Shown piece after piece: positions 35,125-44,268 of a stretch of DNA of 51,449 nt. The translations under genes and the position numbers were made by a program. Source of the stretch: Corynebacterium stercoris. Its GTDB lineage: Bacteria > Actinomycetota > Actinomycetes > Mycobacteriales > Mycobacteriaceae. The notes below the pieces were generated by a model. That model saw only the letters and a list, made by a program, of their open reading frames with translations. It did not search any database and was not told the DNA's origin. Positions within the stretch are counted from its first letter, which is position 1, and each line of letters starts with the position of its first letter. Location: NCBI RefSeq assembly GCF_024160105.1, contig NZ_JAMFTQ010000015.1, positions 1 to 51,449 on the forward strand, given 5' to 3'.

Positions 35125-35146
35125 CCCCGCCTTCGGGCGGGGTTTC
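35125..35146 (+). terminator. Terminator of the surface protein gene
   Basis: CCCCGCC-TTCG-GGCGGGG followed by TTTCT, 28 nt after the stop. Confidence 0.88.
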
Positions 35147-35167
35147 TGCTTTCCAGCGCCACGAATT

Positions 35168-35217
35168 GAAAGCCGTTTTCGTTAGTGGTTAAATTGCGTG
35201 TATGAAAATGGTTTTCG
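35168..35217 (+). promoter_or_regulatory. Zur-type operators and -10 of the zinc transporter operon
   Basis: TGAAAATGGTTTTCG (35203-35217) differs at two positions from the Zur core TGAAAATGATTTTCA and begins inside the start codon. A second dyad, GAAAGCCGTTTTC (35168-35180), lies upstream. Between them TAAATT (35190-35195) is a -10 located 6 nt before the ATG at 35202. Repressor binding at either site would block a leaderless transcript. Confidence 0.65.
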
Positions 35218-36137
35218 GTAAGCCGCTGGCCGCGTGCGCGGCGGCGATGCTCGCGGCTGCGTCGCTCGCGGCCTGCTCCAGTGAATCCGCGACGACGACG
35301 GGCGCGACGCAGGAGACGTCGGCAAGCGGTGCGGAGTCCGTGATCGCGACGACGAACGTGTGGGCCGACGTGGCGGCGGCGGTGCTGGGTGAAGATGTGG
35401 AATCGATTATCAGCGACGAGTCCATCGACCCGCACCACTTCGAGCCGGCCGCGAAGGATCTCGCGCGCGTGCGGGAGGCGGGCACGGTGGTGGCCAACGG
35501 CGGCCACTACGACGCAGCGATCTACACCGTCGCCGAGCAGGACCGGATCATTTTCGCGGTGCCGCCGGCGACGGGCGAGCACGACCACAGCCACGCCCAC
35601 ATCCCCGACTCCCTCGACGAGCTGGAGCACGTCTGGTTCTCCCCCGCCAAGGTGAAGGAAGTGGCGAAGCAGGTTGAGCAGCGCGTCGGCGGTTCGGCGG
35701 CGGACGTCGTCAAGCGGATGGACGCAATCGAGGAGCGCCTCGCCAGCTTCCACCACGTGCACCTCGCCATGACGGAGCCGATCGCCGCGCCGCTGATCTG
35801 GGGCACCGAGCTGCACGACATCACTCCGGAGGCCTACCTCCAGGCGACCCTCGACGAGTCCGAGCCGTCCGTGAACGCGGTCGCCGAGATGCTCGAGCTC
35901 GTCGAGAGCGGCATCCTCGACTTCCTCGTGGTCAACCCGCAGAGCACCAACAACGCCACGGAGCGCCTCGCGCAGGCGGCGCGCGACCACAACGTCCCAA
36001 TCGTCGAGATGCGCGAGACCCCGCCGGCCGGCATGCACTTCCTCGACTACTTCGAGCAGGTCGTGGATGAGATCGCCGCGATCGTCGAGAAGGCGGAGCC
36101 GCACTCGCACGCTGAGTTGCCGCACGCGACTCACTAA
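35202..36137 (+). CDS. znuA: Zinc/manganese ABC transporter substrate-binding lipoprotein
   Basis: Extracytoplasmic metal receptor of the cluster 9 (ZnuA/TroA) family. 311 residues: lipobox SLAAC with Cys25, metal-ligand DPHHFEPAAKD near 77, a histidine-rich loop (EHDHSHAH near 127) typical of zinc carriers, then EMLELVESGILDFLVVNPQ. The likely Zur box favours zinc over manganese. First gene of a three-gene operon in the place where C. glutamicum has a Zur-controlled transporter. Confidence 0.9.
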   Translation: MKMVFGKPLAACAAAMLAAASLAACSSESATTTGATQETSASGAESVIATTNVWADVAAAVLGEDVESIISDESIDPHHFEPAAKDLARVREAGTVVANGGHYDAAIYTVAEQDRIIFAVPPATGEHDHSHAHIPDSLDELEHVWFSPAKVKEVAKQVEQRVGGSAADVVKRMDAIEERLASFHHVHLAMTEPIAAPLIWGTELHDITPEAYLQATLDESEPSVNAVAEMLELVESGILDFLVVNPQSTNNATERLAQAARDHNVPIVEMRETPPAGMHFLDYFEQVVDEIAAIVEKAEPHSHAELPHATH

Positions 36138-36148
36138 ACTCCCCTTTC

Positions 36149-36832
36149 GTGATCCTCCACTTCGATGACGCCGCCGTCGCCCCCCTCTGGTCCGGCCTCA
36201 ACCTGACCGTGGCGCGCGGCGAATTCATCGCCGTCCTAGGGCCGAACGGCGTCGGCAAATCGACGCTCCTGGGCACCATCCTGGGCACGCGCCGCCTCAC
36301 CGCGGGCACCGTGCGCACCGACGCCCGCATCGGACTCATCCCCCAACAGCGCATGTTCCCGCGCGACCTCCCCATGCGCGGCCGCGACCTCGTCTCCCTC
36401 GCGATGGCGCCGGGTGCGTTGCGACGCGCCCCGAAAGCGAACGTCGAAAAGCACCTCGCCCAGGTCGGCGCCCTGCACTTCGCGGACCAGCGCGTGGGGC
36501 TCTTGTCCGGCGGGCAGCAGCAGCTCATCCGCCAGGCACAGGCGTTTGCGCAGGAGCCGGAGCTTTTGCTTGCCGACGAACCGTTGCTCTCCCTCGATCC
36601 CGCCCGCCAACGCGACACCGTTGCGCGCCTGGCGGGGTCCGGGGCGGCCGTTATGTGCGTCACGCACTCGATAAATCCGCTGCTCGGAGTGGTCGATCGG
36701 GTGCTGTACATCGGACCGGAGGGGCACGTCGTCGGCCCTGTTGCCGAGGTCATGCGTTCCGACGTCTTGAGCGACCTCTACGGCACCCGCGTCGACGTCG
36801 TTGAGGTCGACGGCCGGATGGTGGTGCTGTGA
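36149..36832 (+). CDS. znuC: Zinc ABC transporter ATP-binding protein
   Basis: ATPase of the metal importer. 227 residues with Walker A GPNGVGKST (31-39), signature LLSGGQQQL and Walker B LLLADEPLLSLDP. The GTG start lies 11 nt after the znuA stop. The znuA TAA is also the start of TAAACT, a possible -10 located 8 nt before this GTG, so an internal leaderless start is possible. Confidence 0.92.
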   Translation: MILHFDDAAVAPLWSGLNLTVARGEFIAVLGPNGVGKSTLLGTILGTRRLTAGTVRTDARIGLIPQQRMFPRDLPMRGRDLVSLAMAPGALRRAPKANVEKHLAQVGALHFADQRVGLLSGGQQQLIRQAQAFAQEPELLLADEPLLSLDPARQRDTVARLAGSGAAVMCVTHSINPLLGVVDRVLYIGPEGHVVGPVAEVMRSDVLSDLYGTRVDVVEVDGRMVVL

Positions 36833-37728
36833 TGTCGTCTTGGTGGTCGTCTTGGTGGGCTGACACCTCGTATTTGCTCAGCGTCGATTTCGTGCAGACC
36901 ACGCTGGTGTGCTGCGCGCTGCTGGGCGTGCTGTCCGGCGTAATGGCGCCGCTGATCGTGCTGCGCCAGATGTCGTTTTCCGTGCACGCCACCTCCGAGC
37001 TCGCACTGATGGGCGCCTCCGCCGCGCTGCTGTTCGGCCTGAACGTCGGTTTCGGCGCTGTCGCCGGTGCCGTCGTCGCCGCGTTGGTGCTGGCGGCGCT
37101 TGGTTTTCGGGGCCAGCAGGACAGCGCCGTCGGCGTCGTGATGAGCTTCGGCATGGGCCTCTCCGTGCTGTTCATCCACCTCTACCCGGGCAACTCCAAC
37201 CGCGCGTTGGCGCTGCTCACCGGCCAAATCGTCGGTGTGTCCGCCCAGAACGTGTGGCTCCTCGCCTTGACGACGCTCTTCGTTTGCGCCGTCGTCCTCG
37301 TGTTCTGGCGACCCCTCATTTTCGCCTCCTCCGACCCCGAGATGGCCGCCGCCTGCGGCGTCCCCGTCCGGTCGATGTCGCTGCTGTTCGCCGTGTTGGT
37401 TGGTGTGGCGTCGGCGCAGTCGGTGCAGATCGTCGGTGCGTTGCTGGTGATGTCCCTGCTGATCACTCCAGGCGCCGCCGCCGCGTGCGTGACCGCCAAC
37501 CCCGTCCGCGCCGTCTGGTTGTCAGTCGTGTTTGCCGAGGTCGCCGCCGTGGGCGGCATGGTGTTGTCGCTGGCCCCCGGCATCCCCGTCTCCGTCTTCG
37601 TCGCCTTCATCTCTTTCGGGATCTACTTGGTGTGCCGGGCGGTTGCCGCCGTGCGCGGGCGGAGGATCCGGGTGGGTTCCCGCACCGACGCCACGGCTGT
37701 CGCCGCGCCGACCAATCCCGCGGTCTAA
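36832..37728 (+). CDS. znuB: Zinc ABC transporter permease
   Basis: ABC-3 family membrane permease, 298 residues with about eight helices; conserved MSFSVHATSELALMGASAALL and QIVGALLVMSLLITPGAAA. The ATG overlaps the ATPase stop (TGATG); an in-frame GTG three bases earlier is possible. Last gene before a 400-nt repeat-rich gap. Confidence 0.92.
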   Translation: MSSWWSSWWADTSYLLSVDFVQTTLVCCALLGVLSGVMAPLIVLRQMSFSVHATSELALMGASAALLFGLNVGFGAVAGAVVAALVLAALGFRGQQDSAVGVVMSFGMGLSVLFIHLYPGNSNRALALLTGQIVGVSAQNVWLLALTTLFVCAVVLVFWRPLIFASSDPEMAAACGVPVRSMSLLFAVLVGVASAQSVQIVGALLVMSLLITPGAAAACVTANPVRAVWLSVVFAEVAAVGGMVLSLAPGIPVSVFVAFISFGIYLVCRAVAAVRGRRIRVGSRTDATAVAAPTNPAV

Positions 37729-37747
37729 ACCCCCAGGTCCCGGGCCC

Positions 37748-37920
37748 GCGTTCCGATCCTCCAGATCGATCCTCTGTTGCCGAGCCTCCCGAGACGATCC
37801 AGTCGCATTAATTCATTGAAATCGGCTGCATATAACCCTCTGGATCGTGGCGAGCGGCTCGGGAAGTGAGGCTCGCAAAAGAGGATCAAAAGAGAGGATC
37901 GGAACAGAGGATCGGAACGC
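37748..37920. repeat. Large nested inverted repeat after znuB
   Basis: Several arms match in mirrored order: GCGTTCCGATCCTC (37748-37761) with GAGGATCGGAACGC (37907-37920); GATCCTCT with AGAGGATC (37880-37887); GAGCCTC with GAGGCTC (37868-37874); TCCCGAG with CTCGGGA (37858-37864); ACGATCCAG (37794-37802) with CTGGATCGT (37840-37848). The centre 37803-37839 is AT-rich. GAGGATCGGAAC is also repeated directly (37895-37906 and 37907-37918). Confidence 0.85.
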
Positions 37921-37943
37921 AGCGGCCTGACCTCGGCCTACAA

Positions 37944-38100
37944 GATGGGAGCCTCAGCCTGGGAGCCTCAAACTGGTAACCCCTATCTGGTTGCCCGCAT
38001 CTGGGAGCTGTTCGCATCCTCGGAGGGTCGGGCCGGACCGCGACCAGGACTAACTCCCATCTAGAAACACCCACGCTCCCAAAGTGGGGTTACCAGATAG
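37944..38100. repeat. Second dyad-rich stretch before the DUF2334 gene
   Basis: CTGGTAACCCC (37973-37983) pairs with GGGGTTACCAG (38086-38096), CTATCTGG (37983-37990) with CCAGATAG (38093-38100), and GATGGGAG (37944-37951) with CTCCCATC (38054-38061). Several further TGGGAG and CTCCCA words occur. No gene recognised in 37729-38128. Confidence 0.65.
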
Positions 38101-38128
38101 AGGTTCCAAAACTCCCAAATGGAGATGA

Positions 38129-38812
38129 CTACCGGAACGCGCGGTAGTCGGACGGCTCGGCGCCCTCGCGAACTGCGGAAACGGCGGCGAAGAGGAAGTC
38201 GCGGCGGACCTTCTTGTCGCCGAGCTCACGGCCGGAGACGGACAAACGGATAGTGTTGCCGCGCTCGGCACCTCGCTCGGCGGCGCGGATGATGTTGCGG
38301 CGCCACCACTTCGCGGCGCCATAACCCTCGCCGACGGAAAGATTTCGACACTGGACGAAATCGTCGTGGTCGAGGCGGTAAATACCGCGCTCGGAAACCG
38401 CGAGGGCGAAGTCGAATTCGTCGAGGACCTCTAAGGTACCGTCGGAAAGCCGCCAGCGCGGAGGCGCGAACATGTCGAGATCGAAGCCCAGGGCCTCCAT
38501 CTGGCGGGTGGCGCCTTTGAGGCGCAGGCGCGCTTCGTGTTCCTCGAGCGTGGCGAATTCGGAGCGGCGGCCCTGCACCGGCTGGTCGAAACCGTTGAGG
38601 AGCAGCGCCCGCTCGCCGCGCTGCTCCAGCAGCCAGCTGCGGGTTTTCTTGTCCTTCGCCAGGTGCCACTTCTTATCGATGTGCGGCGCGACCAGCAGCG
38701 ATACCGGAATTTCCTCGCGGTCGAGCTCGCGGACGAGGCTTGTGACGTTGTCCAGCGTTGCGTCGAAAATCGAGGAGATCGAAACGAGCAAGCGGCCGGG
38801 CATACGGAACAT
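38129..38812 (-). CDS. DUF2334 / polysaccharide-deacetylase-like protein
   Basis: A 227-residue protein of the DUF2334 type, distantly related to the NodB deacetylase barrel: LLVSISSIFDATLDNVTSLVRELD at the start, VSLLVAPHIDKKWHL and a FDLDMFAPPRWRLS segment. Actinobacterial members are uncharacterised. Start at 38812; an in-frame ATG three codons later is equally possible. Confidence 0.75.
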   Translation of the reverse strand: MFRMPGRLLVSISSIFDATLDNVTSLVRELDREEIPVSLLVAPHIDKKWHLAKDKKTRSWLLEQRGERALLLNGFDQPVQGRRSEFATLEEHEARLRLKGATRQMEALGFDLDMFAPPRWRLSDGTLEVLDEFDFALAVSERGIYRLDHDDFVQCRNLSVGEGYGAAKWWRRNIIRAAERGAERGNTIRLSVSGRELGDKKVRRDFLFAAVSAVREGAEPSDYRAFR

Positions 38813-38851
38813 TGTCGCACAGCCGGCCGCACACCGCTGGGTGAAGCCAAA

Positions 38852-40951
38852 CTACTCCCGGCCGACCCCAGCCGCGTCGAGCACCCACGCGTACTCGAAC
38901 GCCGTCTGCTTCCACTTGGCGTAGCGGCCGGACACGCCGCCGTGGCCGGCGGACATCTCCGTCTTCAGCAGGAAAGGCCCGCCGCCGGCCACCTCGCGCA
39001 GCTTGGCCACCCACTTGGCGGGCTCGACGTAGAGGACGCGGGTGTCGTTGAGCGAGGTCACGGCGAGGATCGGCGGGTACTGCTGCGCCACCACGTTCTC
39101 GTAGGGGGCGTACTTGGTCATGTAGTCGTAAACCTCGGCGTCGTGGTACGGGTCGCCCCACTCCTCCCATTCGCCGACGGTGAGCGGCAGCTCGGGCATG
39201 AGGATCGAAGTCAGCGGGTCCACAAACGGCACGACCGCGAGGATGCCGGCGAACTTCTCCGGCGCCATGTTGGCAACGGCGCCCATGAGGAGGCCGCCGG
39301 CGGAGCCGCCCTCGGCGACCATCTGGCCGTAAGTGGTCAACCCGGCCTCGACGACGGTATCGGCGCAGGCGATGAAGTCGGTGAAGGTGTTGCGCTTGTG
39401 CAGCATCTTGCCAAGGTCGTACCATGTGCGGCCCATCTCGCCGCCGCCGCGCACGTGGGCGCACGCCCACACCATGCCGCGGTCCAGCAGCGACAGCCGC
39501 GCAACCGAGAACGCCGGATCGATCGACGCCTCGTAGGAGCCGTATCCGTACAGCAGCAGCGGCGCCGGCCCCTCCGCCGCAGCGCCGCCAACCCGCCGGA
39601 CCACCGAGATAGGCACCTCGACGCCGTCCTCGGCCGTGGCCCACAGACGGAACGCCTCGTACTCGCTCGGGTCGTAGCCGCCCTGCACTTCCTGTTCCTT
39701 GAGGAGGGTGAACTCAGACGTCGATACGCGATAGTCCAATACCTGCCCAGGCTGCGTGAACGAGGTGTAGCCGATGCGCACCACCGGCGCGTCCCACTCC
39801 GGGTTGCCGGCGAGCGACGCGGTGTAGAGCTCCTCGTCGAACTCCAGCTCGCGCAGCGGCGCGAACCCCTCCGCCACCGCGAGCCGCGAAATGCCCTCGC
39901 GGCGGTAGCTCACGAACATGAAGTCGCGGTAGGTGTCCACACCTTCCACGCGCATCGTGTCCGAATGCGGCACGAGCTGCTTCAAATCGCGCAGGGCAGG
40001 GAGCGTATCGACGATCGGACACACACCAACCGCAAAATTCGCCCCCAACGCGTTGTGGGTGACCACCCAGTACTCCTCGCCGTCCACCACGGCGTAATCC
40101 GGGTGGTACTCCACGCCGGACTCGCGGGGCCAGAGGATCTCGAAGTCGGCGGTCGGCTCGGCGAGCGGGGCGACGCGATACTCCGAGGTCAGCGGGCTGG
40201 CGGCGACGATGTACAGGTACTGCTCGGCGCGGTCGGCGCCGATGGCGACGTTGAAGCGCTCGTCATCTTCCTGGTACACCAGCACGTCCTCGTCCTGCGC
40301 GGTGCCCACGCGGTGGCGCCACACTTGGTGCGGGCGCCACGCATCGTCGACGCGCAGGTAGAACAAGTACTCCTCGCCCGCCCAGACGGCGCCGTAGAAG
40401 AGGCCGGTCAAATGATCGTCGAGAAGCTCGCCCGTGTCCAGGTTCTTGATGCGCAGCTCGAATCGCTCGTCGCCGACCGTGTCCGTGGAGTACGCGAGCA
40501 GGCGGCCGCTCGTTGCGACGGACGAAGCACCCATCGCGAAGAATTCGTGGCCGTCGGCGAGGATATTAGCGTCGATAAGCACCTGCTCCCCTGACATGTC
40601 CTCGGTGACCTCGGGCGGGGTCCACGGGTCGCCCGCGACGGGCACGCGGCAGGAGATGCCGTAGCTCTGGCCCTCCTGCGTGCGGCCGTAGTACCACCAA
40701 TCGCCCTGGCGCTGCGGGACGGACATGTCCGTCTCCTTCACGCGCGACTTGATCTCGCCGTACACCGCCTCCGTGAGCGGCGCGAGGCCGGCGGTCATCG
40801 CGTCGGTGTAGGCGTTCTCCGCCTCCAAATGCGCGATGACCTCCGCGTTTTCCTTTTCGCGCAGCCACTCGTAGTTGTCCGCGAACTCGCGGCCGTGGAA
40901 CGAGCGGGTGATCGGGGCTTTGCGTGCGACGGGCGGTTGAGGTGCAGACAT
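38852..40951 (-). CDS. ptrB: Oligopeptidase B (prolyl oligopeptidase family, PtrB)
   Basis: Cytoplasmic serine peptidase that cuts short peptides after basic residues. 699 residues: N-terminal seven-bladed propeller and C-terminal alpha/beta hydrolase with nucleophile motif EGGSAGGLL (near 551) and the late His in EMSAGHGG. The ATG at 40951 replaces a longer frame; upstream the minus-strand TAAACT (40960-40965), whose TAA is the purC stop, lies 8 nt away and may drive a leaderless mRNA. ptrB is next to purC/purB in C. glutamicum as well. Confidence 0.92.
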   Translation of the reverse strand: MSAPQPPVARKAPITRSFHGREFADNYEWLREKENAEVIAHLEAENAYTDAMTAGLAPLTEAVYGEIKSRVKETDMSVPQRQGDWWYYGRTQEGQSYGISCRVPVAGDPWTPPEVTEDMSGEQVLIDANILADGHEFFAMGASSVATSGRLLAYSTDTVGDERFELRIKNLDTGELLDDHLTGLFYGAVWAGEEYLFYLRVDDAWRPHQVWRHRVGTAQDEDVLVYQEDDERFNVAIGADRAEQYLYIVAASPLTSEYRVAPLAEPTADFEILWPRESGVEYHPDYAVVDGEEYWVVTHNALGANFAVGVCPIVDTLPALRDLKQLVPHSDTMRVEGVDTYRDFMFVSYRREGISRLAVAEGFAPLRELEFDEELYTASLAGNPEWDAPVVRIGYTSFTQPGQVLDYRVSTSEFTLLKEQEVQGGYDPSEYEAFRLWATAEDGVEVPISVVRRVGGAAAEGPAPLLLYGYGSYEASIDPAFSVARLSLLDRGMVWACAHVRGGGEMGRTWYDLGKMLHKRNTFTDFIACADTVVEAGLTTYGQMVAEGGSAGGLLMGAVANMAPEKFAGILAVVPFVDPLTSILMPELPLTVGEWEEWGDPYHDAEVYDYMTKYAPYENVVAQQYPPILAVTSLNDTRVLYVEPAKWVAKLREVAGGGPFLLKTEMSAGHGGVSGRYAKWKQTAFEYAWVLDAAGVGRE

Positions 40952-40962
40952 ACCGCCCGAGT

Positions 40963-41850
40963 TTACGCCCCCGGCCAGTCGGCGAAACGCTTGCCGGAGA
41001 GGCGCTCGTAGGCCTCGATGTAGCGGTCGCGCGTCGCTTCGACCACGGAGCCCGGCAGCTCCGGCGGCTGCGTGCCCTCGGCCGGATCCCACTCCGCCTT
41101 CGGGCCGGTCAGCCAGTTGCGCACGTACTGCTTATCGAAGCTCGGCTGCACCTTGCCTTCCTCGTAGGAATCCGCCGGCCAGTAGCGGGACGAATCGGGG
41201 GTGAGGACTTCGTCGGCAAGCACGACCGTTCCGTCGGCGTCGATGCCGAACTCCAGCTTCGTGTCCGCGAGGATGATGCCGCAGCTCTCCGCGTGCGCGG
41301 CGGCCGCGCTGTACACCTCAAGGGTGAGGTCGCGCAGCTCCTCCGCCAGCTCCGTGCCGATCTTGCTCGCCATGTGCTCGAACGTCACGTTCTCGTCGTG
41401 ATCGCCCTGCTCAGCCTTCGTCGCCGGCGTGAAAATGGGCTCCGGCAGGCGCGACGCCTCCGTCAGCCCCTCCGGCAGCGCGACGCCGCACACCTTGCCG
41501 CGCTGGTCGTACTCCTTCTTGCCCGAACCGGTGAGGTACCCGCGCGCCACGCACTCGAAAGGCACCATATCCAGGCGCTTCACTACCATCGCGCGGCCGA
41601 GCACCTCCTCAGGGATGCGCGGATCATCGATCGGGCCCGCCAGGTGATTCGGCACATCCAGCAGGTCGAAGAAGAACATCGACGTCGCCGTCAGGATCCG
41701 CCCCTTATCCGGAATCGCCGGCTCCAGGCTGAAATCGAACGCCGAGATCCGGTCACTCGCCACCATCAGCAGCGTGTCCTTGTCCACCTGGTAAATCTCG
41801 CGGACTTTCCCGCCGGACAGATGCTTGTAGTCAGAGAGGTCTGCACGCAT
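40963..41850 (-). CDS. purC: SAICAR synthase
   Basis: Condenses CAIR with aspartate (ATP-dependent), eighth purine step in the bacterial route. 295 residues with [10 protein letters not shown] near 17, SDRISAFDF near 35 and [14 protein letters not shown]. Start ATG at 41850: the minus-strand TATACT (41858-41863) is 7 nt upstream, implying a leaderless mRNA, which rules out the longer reading frame. Confidence 0.96.
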   Translation of the reverse strand: MRADLSDYKHLSGGKVREIYQVDKDTLLMVASDRISAFDFSLEPAIPDKGRILTATSMFFFDLLDVPNHLAGPIDDPRIPEEVLGRAMVVKRLDMVPFECVARGYLTGSGKKEYDQRGKVCGVALPEGLTEASRLPEPIFTPATKAEQGDHDENVTFEHMASKIGTELAEELRDLTLEVYSAAAAHAESCGIILADTKLEFGIDADGTVVLADEVLTPDSSRYWPADSYEEGKVQPSFDKQYVRNWLTGPKAEWDPAEGTQPPELPGSVVEATRDRYIEAYERLSGKRFADWPGA

Positions 41851-41856
41851 GCGGGT

Positions 41857-41863
41857 TAGTATA
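41857..41863. promoter_or_regulatory. Overlapping divergent -10 elements, purC / lipoprotein gene
   Basis: TAGTAT on plus (41857-41862) and TATACT on minus (41863 to 41858) overlap by five bases, each exactly 7 nt from its own ATG (41870 and 41850). The whole divergent gap is only 19 nt. Confidence 0.6.
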
Positions 41864-41869
41864 TTCGCC

Positions 41870-42490
41870 ATGCGCCGCGCTGCTTGGGTCCTCCCGTTGA
41901 CACTGCTCCTCGGGGCGTGCGCTGCGCCCGCCCCACTCAGCGTGCCGACGCCTGTCGGCCCCGCCGCCGTTGCCCTCGGCTTCGGGGAGACCGCCGACGT
42001 GGTGACCGCCGACCACCAGTTCAACGTCCCCGTCACGTGGCAGGTCACCGTTTCAGAGCCCTCGCTTATCGACGCCTCCCCCACCTACCCCGAAGTCCAC
42101 TGCTACCCCGTCCGCCTCGCCCCCGTCGAGGTCGGCGACTTCGACGTCGACGTCACCGTCCCGGTGCCCGTGTTCGAGCCGGTTGTTGTTGACGAGGTGG
42201 GTGGCGCCAGCGGCGGTGGCGCCGGCGCTTCGGGCGGCAGCGAGGATAGCGCCGCCGCCGAGCTGCCCCCGCAACTGCGCGCCAACACCATTCCCGACCC
42301 CTCCATGTGCGGCGACCTCACCACCCCCACCGGATACACCCCTGACCTGCGGGAAATGGCCGCAGCCGGCGAGGCTTTCGACACTTACGTCGCCAGCTGG
42401 TCCGGCCTCTACGGCGTCCCCGCCAACGCCGTCCGCCTTACCGCCCCGTTCCCCGCCGCCGAAGACACCGTCGTCGTCTGGTCGGAGTAG
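41870..42490 (+). CDS. Putative lipoprotein, corynebacterial
   Basis: A 206-residue exported protein with signal peptide [16 protein letters not shown] (lipobox LGAC, Cys17), a proline-rich stretch, a beta-rich middle with [16 protein letters not shown], and a Gly/Ser/Ala-rich low-complexity insert near 115-140. I recognise no domain. The start follows the divergent leaderless promoter shared with purC. Confidence 0.75.
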   Translation: MRRAAWVLPLTLLLGACAAPAPLSVPTPVGPAAVALGFGETADVVTADHQFNVPVTWQVTVSEPSLIDASPTYPEVHCYPVRLAPVEVGDFDVDVTVPVPVFEPVVVDEVGGASGGGAGASGGSEDSAAAELPPQLRANTIPDPSMCGDLTTPTGYTPDLREMAAAGEAFDTYVASWSGLYGVPANAVRLTAPFPAAEDTVVVWSE

Positions 42491-42507
42491 GGCGACGGCG
42501 TCGCTCA

Positions 42508-42599
42508 GAAAGATTCTGCAGACAAATGTAGCGACCTGGGGATTTGCCGGTCGAATGAAAGATTCTGTCGACAAATGTAGCGACCTGGGGTTTTGCCGG
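42508..42599 (+). repeat. Two 43-bp direct repeats at the lipoprotein/purB junction
   Basis: Units 42508-42550 and 42557-42599 differ at three positions and are 6 nt apart. Each contains GAAAGATTCTG, ACAAATGTAGCGACCTGGGG and TTTGCCGG. The second unit has TGTCGAC and TGCCGG, words also present in the 23-bp repeat after cydC. Confidence 0.9.
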
Positions 42600-42653
42600 C
42601 AACGGCGACCAGGGCAAACAGCCCTCAAGGACAACCGGCGCCCCCGCCCGGAA

Positions 42654-44084
<1,431 letters not shown>

Positions 44085-44106
44085 GCCCCCAATTATCGCA
44101 CGGCGC

Positions 44107-44134
44107 TTTCCGCTTTCCGACGTTCGCTTTCCGA
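44107..44134 (+). repeat. Two tandem GCTTTCCGACGTT motifs
   Basis: GCTTTCCGACGTT occurs twice in a row (from about 44108 and 44121) between purB and the 79-bp element; the second is followed by TCCTTCCCCGCCCCC. Same family as 2993, 4072, 25169, 48303 and 50126. Confidence 0.8.
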
Positions 44135-44179
44135 CGTTTCCTTCCCCGCCCCCGCCGGAACACAGTTTGTCCGTTTTGA

Positions 44180-44258
44180 AATGGAGCAAATTGTGGATTC
44201 CGCAGTTTTATGTGTGGGTCGCGCACATAGATCCGCGGAATCCACAATGTGTCGCATT
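44180..44258. repeat. 79-bp palindromic element, copy B (purD/purB gap)
   Basis: Fourteen uninterrupted base pairs join ATTGTGGATTCCGC (44190-44203) to its reverse complement (44235-44248). The outer AATG and CATT are kept; positions 5-10 do not pair. The apical part is TGTGTG with CGCGCA. It starts 10 nt beyond the purD stop. Confidence 0.88.
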
Positions 44259-44268
44259 GCGTTTCGGA

